Part shown: in pieces, positions 6,583 through 13,845 of the stretch | How the letters are laid out: each line of letters starts with the position of its first letter | How positions within the stretch are numbered: position 1 is the first letter of the stretch | Source: Candidatus Omnitrophota bacterium | GTDB taxonomy: Bacteria; Omnitrophota; Gorgyraeia; JAFGHF01 | Reading direction: 5' to 3' | DNA length: 17,074 bases | Assembly: GCA_024543015.1 (NCBI GenBank) | Contig: JAMXCY010000005.1 | Coordinates: 1-17,074, forward strand | Translations under genes and position numbers: made by a program | The notes under the pieces: model-generated | What the model saw: the letters and a program-made list of their open reading frames with translations, nothing else | What the model was told of the DNA's origin: nothing | The model's database searches: none

Positions 6583-6611
6583 TTGACACTCGTAACATTT
6601 CAAAATAAAAG
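6583..6611 (+). promoter_or_regulatory. Possible promoter upstream of ndk
   Basis: In the 106-bp gap after parB a perfect TTGACA (6583-6588) is followed after 17 bp by a weak TAAAAG (6606-6611). The -10 agrees at only four of six positions, so this is tentative. Confidence 0.4.
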
Positions 6612-6668
6612 AGTTAAGTAAAAACAACTTTTAGTAATTTGAGAAGATATCTTGAGTGAGGGGGGTAA

Positions 6669-7175
6669 ATGACCGAACAGACTTTAGTCCTGATTAAGCC
6701 GGATGGATTAAAAAAATCCCTAACTGGCAATATCCTGACCCGGCTTTCGGAAACCAAACTGGAAATTGTGGCTGTTAAGATAACCCGGGTTAGCCGTGAG
6801 CTGGCTGAAGAACACTATCAACAGATGAAAGAGAAGCCCTTTTTTAAAGAGCTGATTGGCTACATTCGCGGGGAGTTGCACCAAAGGCACAAGGTTATGG
6901 CCATGGTCTATTGGGGCGAAGGGGCTATTGCCAAGGTGCGCCAGCTGACTGGATCGACTAATCCCGAAGAGGCTGATCCTGTTTCCATTCGCGGGGCCTA
7001 CGGGCGGATTACCACTAAAGGCATTTACGAAAATGTGATCCATACCTCCACAGATAAGAAAGAGGCCGAGAGGGAAATCAAACTCTGGTTTTCTCCGGAT
7101 GAAATCATTGTTAAAAACATGTATCCTATTAAAATTGTTGAAGAGAGTAAGGCAAAGAAGAGAATTTGGGCATAA
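6669..7175 (+). CDS. ndk: Nucleoside diphosphate kinase
   Basis: This 168-aa kinase transfers the gamma-phosphate between nucleoside tri- and diphosphates through a phosphohistidine. It shows 'TLVLIKPDGLKKSLTGNILT' at the start, 'KPFFKELIGYI', 'VRQLTGSTNPEEADPVSIRG' and the catalytic His125 in ENVIHTSTD, followed by KKEAEREIKLWF. It is longer than the common ~140-150 residues: short insertions lie at about 67-74 (GELHQRHK) and before the active-site histidine, and about 15 extra residues extend the C-terminus. The usual NxxHGSD reads NVIHTST. GAGGGGGG (6658-6665) precedes the ATG. Confidence 0.93.
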   Translation: MTEQTLVLIKPDGLKKSLTGNILTRLSETKLEIVAVKITRVSRELAEEHYQQMKEKPFFKELIGYIRGELHQRHKVMAMVYWGEGAIAKVRQLTGSTNPEEADPVSIRGAYGRITTKGIYENVIHTSTDKKEAEREIKLWFSPDEIIVKNMYPIKIVEESKAKKRIWA

Positions 7176-7209
7176 TAAATTTAGCTATAAGCTGGAAAAG
7201 GGAATATCC

Positions 7210-8088
7210 ATGATCAAGAGCATGACCGGTTACGGTAAAGGCAAATCAATCGGAAAAGCAGGAAGCGTTACTGTAGAGTTAAGGAGCTTAAACCATAGAT
7301 ATTTTGATCTGATTGTGCGTCTTCCCAACCATCTCTGTGTGTTTGAAGATAAAGTGAGGGATTGCCTGAAGAAAAGACTCAAAAGAGGCAGAATAAATCT
7401 TGCGGCCATCTGGGAGGGCAAAGAAAAGGCGAAAGCCGCATTCTCCCTGGACCTGAATTTGGCTAAAAAATACCACCGCGAGTTTTCCAGATTAAAAAGA
7501 CAGCTCAACCTTAAGGATGAGCTAAGAATCGAACAAATCATCTCTAGGCCCGAGGTGATTACTTACGAACAGAACAGGGAAAGAGCGGATAAAGTTTGGC
7601 CGCATCTCAAAAAAGCCTTAAGCTTAGCCTTAGAGAACTTAGAGCGCATGCGTCAGGCCGAAGGCAAAAGACTGATGTCTGATTTATTAAGAAGAGTCAA
7701 GCGGGTGCGCTATTGCCTGGGGAATATTGAAACACAGCTTCCCAAAGTAATTGGCAGATATAGAAAAAATGTGCTGCGTAAAGTAAAGGCGCTTTCTGGA
7801 ATTAAAAAACTCGACCGGGATAGGATTGCTGAAGAAGTGGCTCTGTTTATGCGCAATAGCGATGTTAGCGAGGAACTGACGCGGATCAAGAGCCATCTTA
7901 AAGGTTTTAAAACGGCCTTGCACAAACAAACAGAGGTGGGCAAGGAATTAGATTTTATCGCCCAGGAACTATTTCGCGAGGCTAACACTATTGGCGCCAA
8001 AGCCAGTGATTTCAAGATTTCGCGCTGGGTGATTAAGATGAAAAGCCAAATTGAGAAGATGCGCGAACAACTGCAAAACGTGGAATAG
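7210..8088 (+). CDS. yicC: YicC-family endoribonuclease
   Basis: This 292-aa protein starts MIKSMTGYGKGKS, the diagnostic YicC N-terminus, and contains 'VELRSLNHRYFDLIVRLP', 'RGRINLAAIWEG' and the C-terminal DUF1732 block 'EEVALFMRNSDVSEELTRIK', 'KELDFIAQELFREANTIGAK', 'MKSQIEKMREQLQNVE'. YicC proteins are reported to be endoribonucleases. I took the ATG at 7210 because it matches the family start and has AAAAGGGA (7196-7203) before it. An upstream in-frame ATG inside ndk would add 37 residues of unrelated sequence. The gene abuts gmk with no gap, the common yicC-gmk-rpoZ order. Confidence 0.94.
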   Translation: MIKSMTGYGKGKSIGKAGSVTVELRSLNHRYFDLIVRLPNHLCVFEDKVRDCLKKRLKRGRINLAAIWEGKEKAKAAFSLDLNLAKKYHREFSRLKRQLNLKDELRIEQIISRPEVITYEQNRERADKVWPHLKKALSLALENLERMRQAEGKRLMSDLLRRVKRVRYCLGNIETQLPKVIGRYRKNVLRKVKALSGIKKLDRDRIAEEVALFMRNSDVSEELTRIKSHLKGFKTALHKQTEVGKELDFIAQELFREANTIGAKASDFKISRWVIKMKSQIEKMREQLQNVE

Positions 8089-8688
8089 ATGAAGAGCTTG
8101 CGCGAAAAGCTTAGAAAGGGGAAGCTCTTTATTATCTCTGCGCCCTCGGGCTCAGGGAAAACTACTCTTTGTCAGAAGCTGATTCTTGGCCTATCGGGTA
8201 AAAGGCGCCTGGTGAGTTCGATCTCTACGACTACGCGCAAGATACGCAAAGGGGAGACGCAGGGAGAAGATTACTTTTTTATTTCCCAAGCACAGTTTCT
8301 AAAGAAAAGGAGAAAGGGCGAGTTCTTGGAGTGGGCCAAGGTCTTGGGCAATTTTTATGGCACCCCGCGCGAATTTGTACACAGGCAGATCAATTGCGGC
8401 AGGGACGTACTCTTGAGCATTGACGTGCAAGGTGCGCGCAAGATCAAGCGCAAGGTCTCCGACGCTATTCTTATCTTTATCCTACCGCCCTCTGTTGAAG
8501 AGTTAGCCAGGCGCTTAAACGGCCGATCTACCGAAAGCAGCAAAGAAATCAGCCGCCGCCTGAAGCTAGCCAAAAGAGAAATAGCGCGGGCCAGGGAATA
8601 TGACTATGTAGTCCTTAACGATAAAATCAGCAAGGCGTTGGTGAAGTTGAAAAAAATTATACAACTGGAGCGCAGGAAAAAACCTTGA
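8089..8688 (+). CDS. gmk: Guanylate kinase
   Basis: This 199-aa enzyme phosphorylates GMP to GDP with ATP. It has the P-loop APSGSGKTT (18-26), the GMP-binding stretch 'SSISTTTRKIRKGETQGEDY' in place of the common SxTTRxPRxGExxGxDY, 'YGTPREFV', 'SIDVQGARKIK', and the LID-like 'RLNGRSTESSKEISRRLKLA'. The ATG directly follows the yicC stop, so translation is probably coupled. An extra basic N-terminus (KSLREKLRKGK) precedes the core, and the protein is unusually lysine/arginine rich. Confidence 0.95.
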   Translation: MKSLREKLRKGKLFIISAPSGSGKTTLCQKLILGLSGKRRLVSSISTTTRKIRKGETQGEDYFFISQAQFLKKRRKGEFLEWAKVLGNFYGTPREFVHRQINCGRDVLLSIDVQGARKIKRKVSDAILIFILPPSVEELARRLNGRSTESSKEISRRLKLAKREIARAREYDYVVLNDKISKALVKLKKIIQLERRKKP

Positions 8689-8698
8689 AGGGAGAAAA

Positions 8699-8902
8699 AT
8701 GTCCTACGTAGCGATTCAAGATTTATTAGCTAAGACAGATAGTATTTTTAAATTAGTAGTGTTGGCTTCCAAGCGGGCGGTGGAACTTAACGCCGGAGCA
8801 CCCAAGATGGTGGAGATTGATACCGAGAAGGTTTCCTCGATTGCTTTAGAGGAAATTGCCCAGGATAAAGTGAAATTGGAGAAGGCCAAAGGCCAAAAAT
8901 AA
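8699..8902 (+). CDS. rpoZ: RNA polymerase omega subunit
   Basis: This 67-residue protein matches omega: 'LLAKTDSIFKLVVLASKRAV' followed by 'ELNAGAPKMVEI', and 'SIALEEIAQDKVKLE' at the end. Omega clamps the beta-prime subunit and aids polymerase assembly. It follows gmk after 10 nt with AAGGGAG (8688-8694) before the ATG, the standard gmk-rpoZ-coaBC arrangement. Confidence 0.95.
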   Translation: MSYVAIQDLLAKTDSIFKLVVLASKRAVELNAGAPKMVEIDTEKVSSIALEEIAQDKVKLEKAKGQK

Positions 8903-8905
8903 ACA

Positions 8906-9448
8906 ATGCCCCGCGCAAAAAAAGTGATCTTAGGCGTAACAGGCAGCATTGCTGCCTATAAAGCCTGCGAGATAATCAATCGCCTAAAAGCGCGCAACAT
9001 CGATGTTACCGCGGTGATGACCAAGGAGGCCGAGGAATTTATCACGCCTCTTACCCTGCAGAGCTTAAGCGCAAATAAGGTGATTCGCGATTTATTCGCC
9101 CTGCCGGAAAATGTGCAGCCTGCGCATATTTCCCTGGCCCAGAGCTGCGACTTAGTGTTGATTGCACCGGCTACGGCAAATCTAATCGCTAAATTGGCCT
9201 GCGGTATCGCCGACGATGTCTTAAGCTGTCTTTGCCTTTCCACGTCTGCGCCGATAATCATCTGCCCGGCGATGAACGAGAAGATGTTCAAACACAGGAT
9301 TACCCAGGATAACATCACCCGCTTAAGGCAAGCGGGATACCGTTTCCTTGGTCCGGTAAAAGGGCATTTGGTCTGCGCGAGAGAAGGCATGGGGCACCTG
9401 GCAGAGGTTGAGCAGATTGTTAAAGAAGCGGTCAAAATTCTCAAGTGA
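8906..9448 (+). CDS. coaC: Phosphopantothenoylcysteine decarboxylase (CoaC, separate polypeptide)
   Basis: This 180-aa flavoprotein decarboxylates 4'-phosphopantothenoylcysteine in coenzyme A synthesis. It has 'ILGVTGSIAAYKACEIINRL' (8-27), the catalytic His74 in AHISLAQ, the FMN-binding 'IAPATANLIAKLACGIADD', the PAMN motif (121-124) and Cys157 in 'GHLVCAREGMG', a variant of the LACGxxGxGR flap. It stops where a fused CoaBC would continue; coaB follows in a different frame with a 4-nt overlap. It begins 3 nt after rpoZ. Confidence 0.94.
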   Translation: MPRAKKVILGVTGSIAAYKACEIINRLKARNIDVTAVMTKEAEEFITPLTLQSLSANKVIRDLFALPENVQPAHISLAQSCDLVLIAPATANLIAKLACGIADDVLSCLCLSTSAPIIICPAMNEKMFKHRITQDNITRLRQAGYRFLGPVKGHLVCAREGMGHLAEVEQIVKEAVKILK

Positions 9449-10098
9449 AGCGGAAAAATAGGCTAAAGATCTTGGTAACTGCCGGGCCAACGCGCGAACC
9501 AATCGATCCGGTGCGTTTTATTTCTAATTACTCAACGGGCTTGTTGGGCTATGAGGTTGCCAGAGAAGCCAAGAAAAGGGGACACCGGGTTATTCTAATC
9601 AGCGGACCCAGCCCTCTGGCAAAACCAAAAGGCATCCCGGCAACAGATGTGCTTACGGCGCACCAGATGGAGAAAGAGCTGAAGAAAAAATTTAGCTGGT
9701 GCAATTGTCTGGTGATGACAGCGGCTATCGGTGATTTTCGGGCTGAGAAAATCGCCAGAACTAAGATTAAAAGAAGTAAAGACAGATTAATCTTAAAGCT
9801 TACTAGGAACCCGGATATCTTAAGCGCTCTGGGGCGCGTAAAAGGCCGCAGAATGCTGGTGGGTTGTGCCTTGGAAACAGAAGGTCTAAGGGCCAATGCA
9901 CAAGCCAAATTAAAGACAAAAAAATTAGACTTAATTGTCGCAACCCAAATGAAGGCAAGCAGTTATCCATTTGGGCAGGCAAGGCTTGATGCCTTGATGA
10001 TAGATAAGCCAGGCAAAATACGCAAAATCGGCATGGTTACCAAGAGACGTTTAGCCGGAATTTTGCTTGACACTGTAGAAAAAACTTGCTACACTTAA
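9445..10098 (+). CDS. coaB: Phosphopantothenate-cysteine ligase (CoaB, separate polypeptide)
   Basis: This 217-aa enzyme ligates cysteine to phosphopantothenate using a nucleotide triphosphate. Diagnostic blocks are 'VTAGPTREPIDPVRFISNYS' with the conserved Asn, 'MTAAIGDFRAEKIA', 'LTRNPDIL', 'VGCALETEG' and 'KLKTKKLDLIVATQ'. The start is GTG at 9445, overlapping the coaC stop as GTGA, which suggests translational coupling. In most bacteria the two activities are fused. The 3' end contains the promoter of the next gene. Confidence 0.93.
   Translation: MKRKNRLKILVTAGPTREPIDPVRFISNYSTGLLGYEVAREAKKRGHRVILISGPSPLAKPKGIPATDVLTAHQMEKELKKKFSWCNCLVMTAAIGDFRAEKIARTKIKRSKDRLILKLTRNPDILSALGRVKGRRMLVGCALETEGLRANAQAKLKTKKLDLIVATQMKASSYPFGQARLDALMIDKPGKIRKIGMVTKRRLAGILLDTVEKTCYT
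10067..10095 (+). promoter_or_regulatory. Sigma-70-type promoter of the pseudopilin gene
   Basis: TTGACA (10067-10072) lies inside the last codons of coaB, followed after 17 bp by TACACT (10090-10095), which spans the coaB stop. The start would be near 10102, about 20 nt before the pseudopilin ATG. Confidence 0.7.
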
Positions 10099-10123
10099 AT
10101 ACCAAGTTACAAAAGGGGGATGG

Positions 10124-10558
10124 ATGAATAGGATCAGAGGTTTCACCTTAATTGAATTATTGGTAGTTATTGCCATTATTGGTATTTTGGCCGGGATGCT
10201 CCTGCCGGCAGTAGGCAAAACCAGAGAGCGGGCCAGGCGTGCCGATTGCGCGAACAACCTACGCCAGATAGGTATTGCCTTGCACAATTATGCGACTGAC
10301 CATAATGAGCATTTTCCGGGAGGCCTGGATGCGCTTTATCCCGATTATATTGATGACTTAGATGTTTTTGCTTGTCCCTCTGTGAGTAGTGGGGGGTCAG
10401 GTTCACCCAGCGGCGGAGATTATCTTTATCATAGCGGACTTACAGAAGCCGCTGCTTCTACCGAGGCTTTGCTGGAAGATAAGGCAGGCAACCACGGTGA
10501 GGCAGGCAAAAACGTGCTTTATGTTGGCGGACATACTAAGTGGGTTCCTGCCAATTAA
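10124..10558 (+). CDS. Type IV pilin-like / type II secretion pseudopilin
   Basis: This 144-aa protein has a class III prepilin signal: a basic leader MNRIRG, cleavage before Phe7, Glu11 at +5 of the mature protein and a hydrophobic helix (7-29) ending GMLLPA. The following 'RRADCANNLRQIGIALHNYA' and the C-terminal 'NVLYVGGHTKW' are typical of the abundant pseudopilins of Planctomycetes and Omnitrophota, whose usual end is NVLFxDGHV; the D is G here. The middle contains a serine/glycine-rich stretch (SSGGSGSPSGG). It has its own promoter and is followed by a terminator, so it is a single-gene unit. AAAAGGGGGA (10111-10120) precedes the ATG. The partner secretion genes are not in the window. 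Confidence 0.88.
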   Translation: MNRIRGFTLIELLVVIAIIGILAGMLLPAVGKTRERARRADCANNLRQIGIALHNYATDHNEHFPGGLDALYPDYIDDLDVFACPSVSSGGSGSPSGGDYLYHSGLTEAAASTEALLEDKAGNHGEAGKNVLYVGGHTKWVPAN

Positions 10559-10626
10559 TGAGCATGCGACTCATAAAACGCGGAATACTTTTTGATTATA
10601 GAAGAATTAGTAAAAGATTTTTCTCT

Positions 10627-10660
10627 GGCGTAGGTGTAATCTAGCTTACGCCTTTTTATT
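10627..10660 (+). terminator. Rho-independent terminator after the pseudopilin gene
   Basis: GGCGTA (10627-10632) pairs with TACGCC (10647-10652), extended by two weaker pairs, and is followed by TTTTTATT. It ends 2 nt before tRNA-Cys. Confidence 0.75.
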
Positions 10661-10661
10661 T

Positions 10662-10737
10662 GGTGGCGTACCCAAGTAGCTAAGGGAGCGGTCTGCAAAA
10701 CCGCGATGCGTGGGTGCAACTCCCACCGCCACCTCCA
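10662..10737 (+). tRNA. tRNA-Cys (GCA) with altered elbow
   Basis: All stems are intact: acceptor GGTGGCG/CGCCACC, D-stem CCC/GGG, anticodon stem GCGGT/ACCGC and T-stem GTGGG/CCCAC. The loop CTGCAAA gives anticodon GCA (10695-10697), and CCA is encoded. Two normally near-universal features are changed: the D-loop reads AAGTAGCTAA and lacks the GG pair, and the T-loop reads TGCAACT, with G at position 55 instead of U. The discriminator U and U33 are normal. Cysteine identity looks secure; the elbow contact G18-psi55 cannot form in its usual way. Confidence 0.93.
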
Positions 10738-10744
10738 ATTAGAG

Positions 10745-10832
10745 GCCGAGGTGGTGAAATTGGTATACACGAGAGACTTAAAATCTCTTGGAGCTTAGCT
10801 CCGTGTGGGTTCGAGTCCCACTCTCGGCACCA
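10745..10832 (+). tRNA. tRNA-Leu (TAA)
   Basis: A class II tRNA of 88 nt. The acceptor is GCCGAGG/TCTCGGC with one G-U pair. The anticodon stem AGAGA/TCTCT has loop CTTAAAA, anticodon TAA. A long variable arm (GGAGC-TTA-GCTCC) identifies a leucine tRNA. The D-loop has the normal GG, the T-loop is TTCGAGT and CCA is encoded. It starts 7 nt after tRNA-Cys. Confidence 0.96.
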
Positions 10833-10843
10833 AGGGCAAATTT

Positions 10844-10920
10844 GGGCGGTTGGCGCAGTTGGTTAGCGCGTCACGTTGACATCGTGAAGGTCACAGGTTC
10901 GACTCCTGTACCGCCCACCA
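10844..10920 (+). tRNA. tRNA-Val (GAC)
   Basis: A 77-nt tRNA with acceptor GGGCGGT/ACCGCCC, anticodon stem TCACG/CGTGA with loop TTGACAT (anticodon GAC), a normal D-loop GG, T-loop TTCGACT and encoded CCA. It is 11 nt after tRNA-Leu, so the three tRNAs are probably one transcript. Confidence 0.96.
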
Positions 10921-11036
10921 CCAAGAAAATTGCCTGTGAAAATAACTTTAATGTACAATATATCCTATTGCAATTACAATTTTCGCAGTGGTATATGCTT
11001 TATACTGTTCTAATACCATAAAAAAGGAGCTACAAA

Positions 11037-12119
11037 ATGACCTGGGAAGAAAAGCTGAAGAGCTTAGGCGTGTTGGGCGAATTGCTTCGCGACCCCACTA
11101 TCTCGGACATTATGGTTAACGGGTCGAAACAGATTTATTACGAACGCCACGGGAAGAAATATCTTTATGACAAAAGAATAAAGACCAATCGTGAAGTGCT
11201 GGATATGATTGAGAAGATTTATTCCTGGGAAAGCAAAAGAATAGATAAGCTGATGCCCTTTGCCGATGTCTGTTTGGAAGACGGCAGTCGAGTAAACGCA
11301 ATTATTCCTCCTCTTGCGCGCATAGGCCCGGTAATCACCATTAGAAAATTTTATCGCGAAATTTCTACGCCCGAGGATTTGATCAAACTGGGCACCCTGA
11401 CGCCGCTTGCCTCTGAACTGATAGAGAACTGCATGAAAGGAAGGCTAAACATTCTTTTCTCCGGTGGTACAGGTGTAGGCAAAACAACGACTCTACAGAT
11501 TTACTCCCGTTGTATTGCTCCCCATGAGCGGATTATAGTTATTGAGGATACGCCGGAGCTGAGGCTAATGCAGGAGCACCTAATCTTTATGGAGACCCGC
11601 CAGGCCGATGAGAACGACCGGGGAGAGATTACGTTACGCGATTTAATTAGAAATTCACTGCGGATGCGTCCGGACAGAATCATTATTGGTGAGGTGCGTG
11701 GGGCAGAGGCCATAGATATGATTCAGGCTATGGCGGTGGGCCATAGCGGATGCCTGGGGGTAATCCACGGCAATTCTCCCGTTGACGTAATTGCCCGCTT
11801 GGAAACGATGATTTTGATGTCGGGAATTAATATGGCCTTGAGAGAGGTGCGCAAGCAGATAGCCTCAACTATAGATTTAGTAATTCACCAGAGTAAATAC
11901 ACCGACGGCTCCAGAAAAATTACCCATATTACTGAGCTGGAAGGTATGCGTGGGGAGGAGATAGTTTACCATGATCTTTATGCCTTTGATTTTGAGGGAT
12001 TGGATAAAAAGGGCAAGGTCATCGGAGAGCTTAAACCCACTTTCAGGCATTATCCTAATTTCTTCCAGGAATTCCAGAGATTAGGGTTAAACTTAGATAA
12101 GGTATTTGCTCGACGATGA
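11037..12119 (+). CDS. CpaF/TadA-type secretion ATPase
   Basis: This 360-aa ATPase belongs to the VirB11/CpaF (TadA) family, hexameric cytoplasmic motors that power Tad pilus assembly or type IV secretion. The N-terminal domain shows 'LRDPTISDIMVNGSKQIYYE' and 'PFADVCLEDGSRVNAIIPPL'. The motor has Walker A GGTGVGKT (143-150), the acidic IEDTPEL box (169-175), Walker B RIIIGEV (214-220) and the His box with His244 in GVIHGNSP. It is about 100 residues shorter at the N-terminus than typical CpaF and has an extra ~50-residue tail. No TadB/TadC partners adjoin. AAAAAAGGAG (about 11020-11029) precedes the ATG. It overlaps thrS by 4 nt. Confidence 0.9.
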   Translation: MTWEEKLKSLGVLGELLRDPTISDIMVNGSKQIYYERHGKKYLYDKRIKTNREVLDMIEKIYSWESKRIDKLMPFADVCLEDGSRVNAIIPPLARIGPVITIRKFYREISTPEDLIKLGTLTPLASELIENCMKGRLNILFSGGTGVGKTTTLQIYSRCIAPHERIIVIEDTPELRLMQEHLIFMETRQADENDRGEITLRDLIRNSLRMRPDRIIIGEVRGAEAIDMIQAMAVGHSGCLGVIHGNSPVDVIARLETMILMSGINMALREVRKQIASTIDLVIHQSKYTDGSRKITHITELEGMRGEEIVYHDLYAFDFEGLDKKGKVIGELKPTFRHYPNFFQEFQRLGLNLDKVFARR

Positions 12120-13828
12120 ATTTACAATCCTTACGCCATAGCTGCGCACATGTTTTAGCGGCGGCTGTCAAAGGACTTTATCCTAAGACAAAATTAGGTA
12201 TTGGTCCGGCTATTGCCGATGGTTTCTACTACGACTTCCAGCGCGAGAAACCTTTTTCTTTGGAAGAGCTGGCAAAGATAGAGAAGAAGATGCGCCAGCT
12301 GATCAATAAAAACGATAGATTCGAAAAGGAAGTTTTAACTGAGCCCCAGGCGCGCAAGCTGTTTAAAAAGTTAAAAGAGCCGTTTAAATTGGAACTCCTG
12401 GAGGATATTTCCGAGAAAGAAATCTCTATTTATCATAGCGGCAAATTCCTTGATCTTTGCCGCGGACCACATGTTACCTCGACAGGCGAGATTAAATTCT
12501 TTAAATTGCTTTCTGTAGCCGGGGCCTACTGGCGAGGAAATGAAAACAACCCGATGCTCCAACGCATCTACGGCAGTTGTTTCTTAAGCGAAAAAGAGCT
12601 GAAAAATTATCTACACCTTAAAGCAGAAGCCAAAAAGCGCGACCACAGAATTTTAGGCCCAAAATTAGGACTATTTAGTTTTTCCGAGGAGGTTGGGCCA
12701 GGCCTCGTGCTCTATCATCATAAGGGTGCGCTGCTGCGTTCTTTGATTGAGGACTACGAAAAGAAAGAACACCTGCAAAGAGGTTACCAATTAGCAGTTG
12801 GCCCGCACATTTTAAAAAGCAATATCTGGATTCGCTCCGGGCACTACGATTATTATAAAAATAGCATGTATATCTTTAAGATTGAAGGTCAGGAATACGC
12901 GATTAAGCCGATGAATTGCCCGGCGCATATGTTGATTTACAAATCAACTACACGCAGCTGGCGCGATCTGCCACTGAGGTTATTTGAGCTGGGCACTGTA
13001 TATCGCCACGAGAAATCAGGTGTCTTGCACGGTCTCTTACGCCTGCGCGGCTTTACCCAGGATGATGCCCATATCTTCTGTTCGCCCCAGCAGCTCAACG
13101 AAGAAATAGTTGGAGTGCTGAATTTTGTACAGCAGGCCCTGGATGATTTTGGTTTTCAGAATTTTTCTGTTGAACTAAGCACGCGGCCACATAAATATAC
13201 CGGAAAAGATGAAGATTGGACAATGGCCAGGGTAGCCTTAGAAAAAGCTTTAGAGGCAAAAGGCTGGCGCTATGAAGTTAATGAAGGCGAAGGAGCCTTT
13301 TATGGACCGAAGATTGATATTAAATTAAAAGATGCCCTGGGGCGTTTCTGGCAATGTGCGACTATTCAGTGCGACTTTGCGCTCCCGGAGCGATTTGACC
13401 TTGAGTATATTGGCAAAGACGGTAAAGCCCATCGTCCAGTGATGTTGCACCGGGTGATTTTAGGCAGTCTTGAGCGTTTTATGGGCGCTTTGATTGAACA
13501 TTATGCCGGGGCTTTTCCGGTTTGGCTTGCTCCGCTGCAGGTGATGGTTATTCCGATCACAGATGAGCAGCGAGACTATGCTAATGAGGTAGAAAGAACT
13601 TTAAAGAAAAATGGGATTCGGGCGCAATTAAATGCGCGTTCAGAGCCGATGCAGAAGCGCATCCGCAGCGCCCAGACAGAGAAGATTCCTTATATGTTGG
13701 TTGTTGGCGCTCGCGAAGAGGACAAAAAAGAAATAGCGGTAAGAGCGCGCGCCGGCGGTGAACAGGGTGTCGCAAAGATCGAAGAGTTTATAAAAAAGAT
13801 TAAAGAAGAAATTGAGCAGAAAAAATAG
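12116..13828 (+). CDS. thrS: Threonyl-tRNA synthetase lacking the TGS domain
   Basis: This 570-aa class II synthetase charges tRNA-Thr. The editing domain is present with HxxxH at His8/His12 and CxxxH at Cys115/His119. The catalytic core has the zinc ligands Cys268 (KPMNCPAHM), His319 (QDDAHIF) and His445 (VMLHRVILGS), motif 2 'FELGTVYRHEKSGVLHGLLR' and the anticodon-binding domain from about residue 470. The protein starts directly at the editing domain: the ~60-residue N-terminal TGS domain of E. coli-type ThrRS is missing. The ATG overlaps the stop of the ATPase gene as ATGA. An upstream TGS cannot be in frame, because the ATPase occupies that sequence. Confidence 0.96.
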   Translation: MNLQSLRHSCAHVLAAAVKGLYPKTKLGIGPAIADGFYYDFQREKPFSLEELAKIEKKMRQLINKNDRFEKEVLTEPQARKLFKKLKEPFKLELLEDISEKEISIYHSGKFLDLCRGPHVTSTGEIKFFKLLSVAGAYWRGNENNPMLQRIYGSCFLSEKELKNYLHLKAEAKKRDHRILGPKLGLFSFSEEVGPGLVLYHHKGALLRSLIEDYEKKEHLQRGYQLAVGPHILKSNIWIRSGHYDYYKNSMYIFKIEGQEYAIKPMNCPAHMLIYKSTTRSWRDLPLRLFELGTVYRHEKSGVLHGLLRLRGFTQDDAHIFCSPQQLNEEIVGVLNFVQQALDDFGFQNFSVELSTRPHKYTGKDEDWTMARVALEKALEAKGWRYEVNEGEGAFYGPKIDIKLKDALGRFWQCATIQCDFALPERFDLEYIGKDGKAHRPVMLHRVILGSLERFMGALIEHYAGAFPVWLAPLQVMVIPITDEQRDYANEVERTLKKNGIRAQLNARSEPMQKRIRSAQTEKIPYMLVVGAREEDKKEIAVRARAGGEQGVAKIEEFIKKIKEEIEQKK

Positions 13829-13845
13829 CAGGGAGGTGAGGTAGT

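Noticed and set aside
7099..7209. N-terminal extension of YicC into ndk
   Set aside because: The added residues do not resemble YicC, and the ATG at 7210 gives the canonical MIKSMTGYG start with a ribosome binding site.
10662..10737. tRNA-Cys as a pseudogene
   Set aside because: All four stems pair perfectly and CCA is encoded; only loop bases at the elbow are changed.
10788..11021. 77-aa plus-strand ORF
   Set aside because: It lies across tRNA-Leu and tRNA-Val, whose folds explain the sequence.
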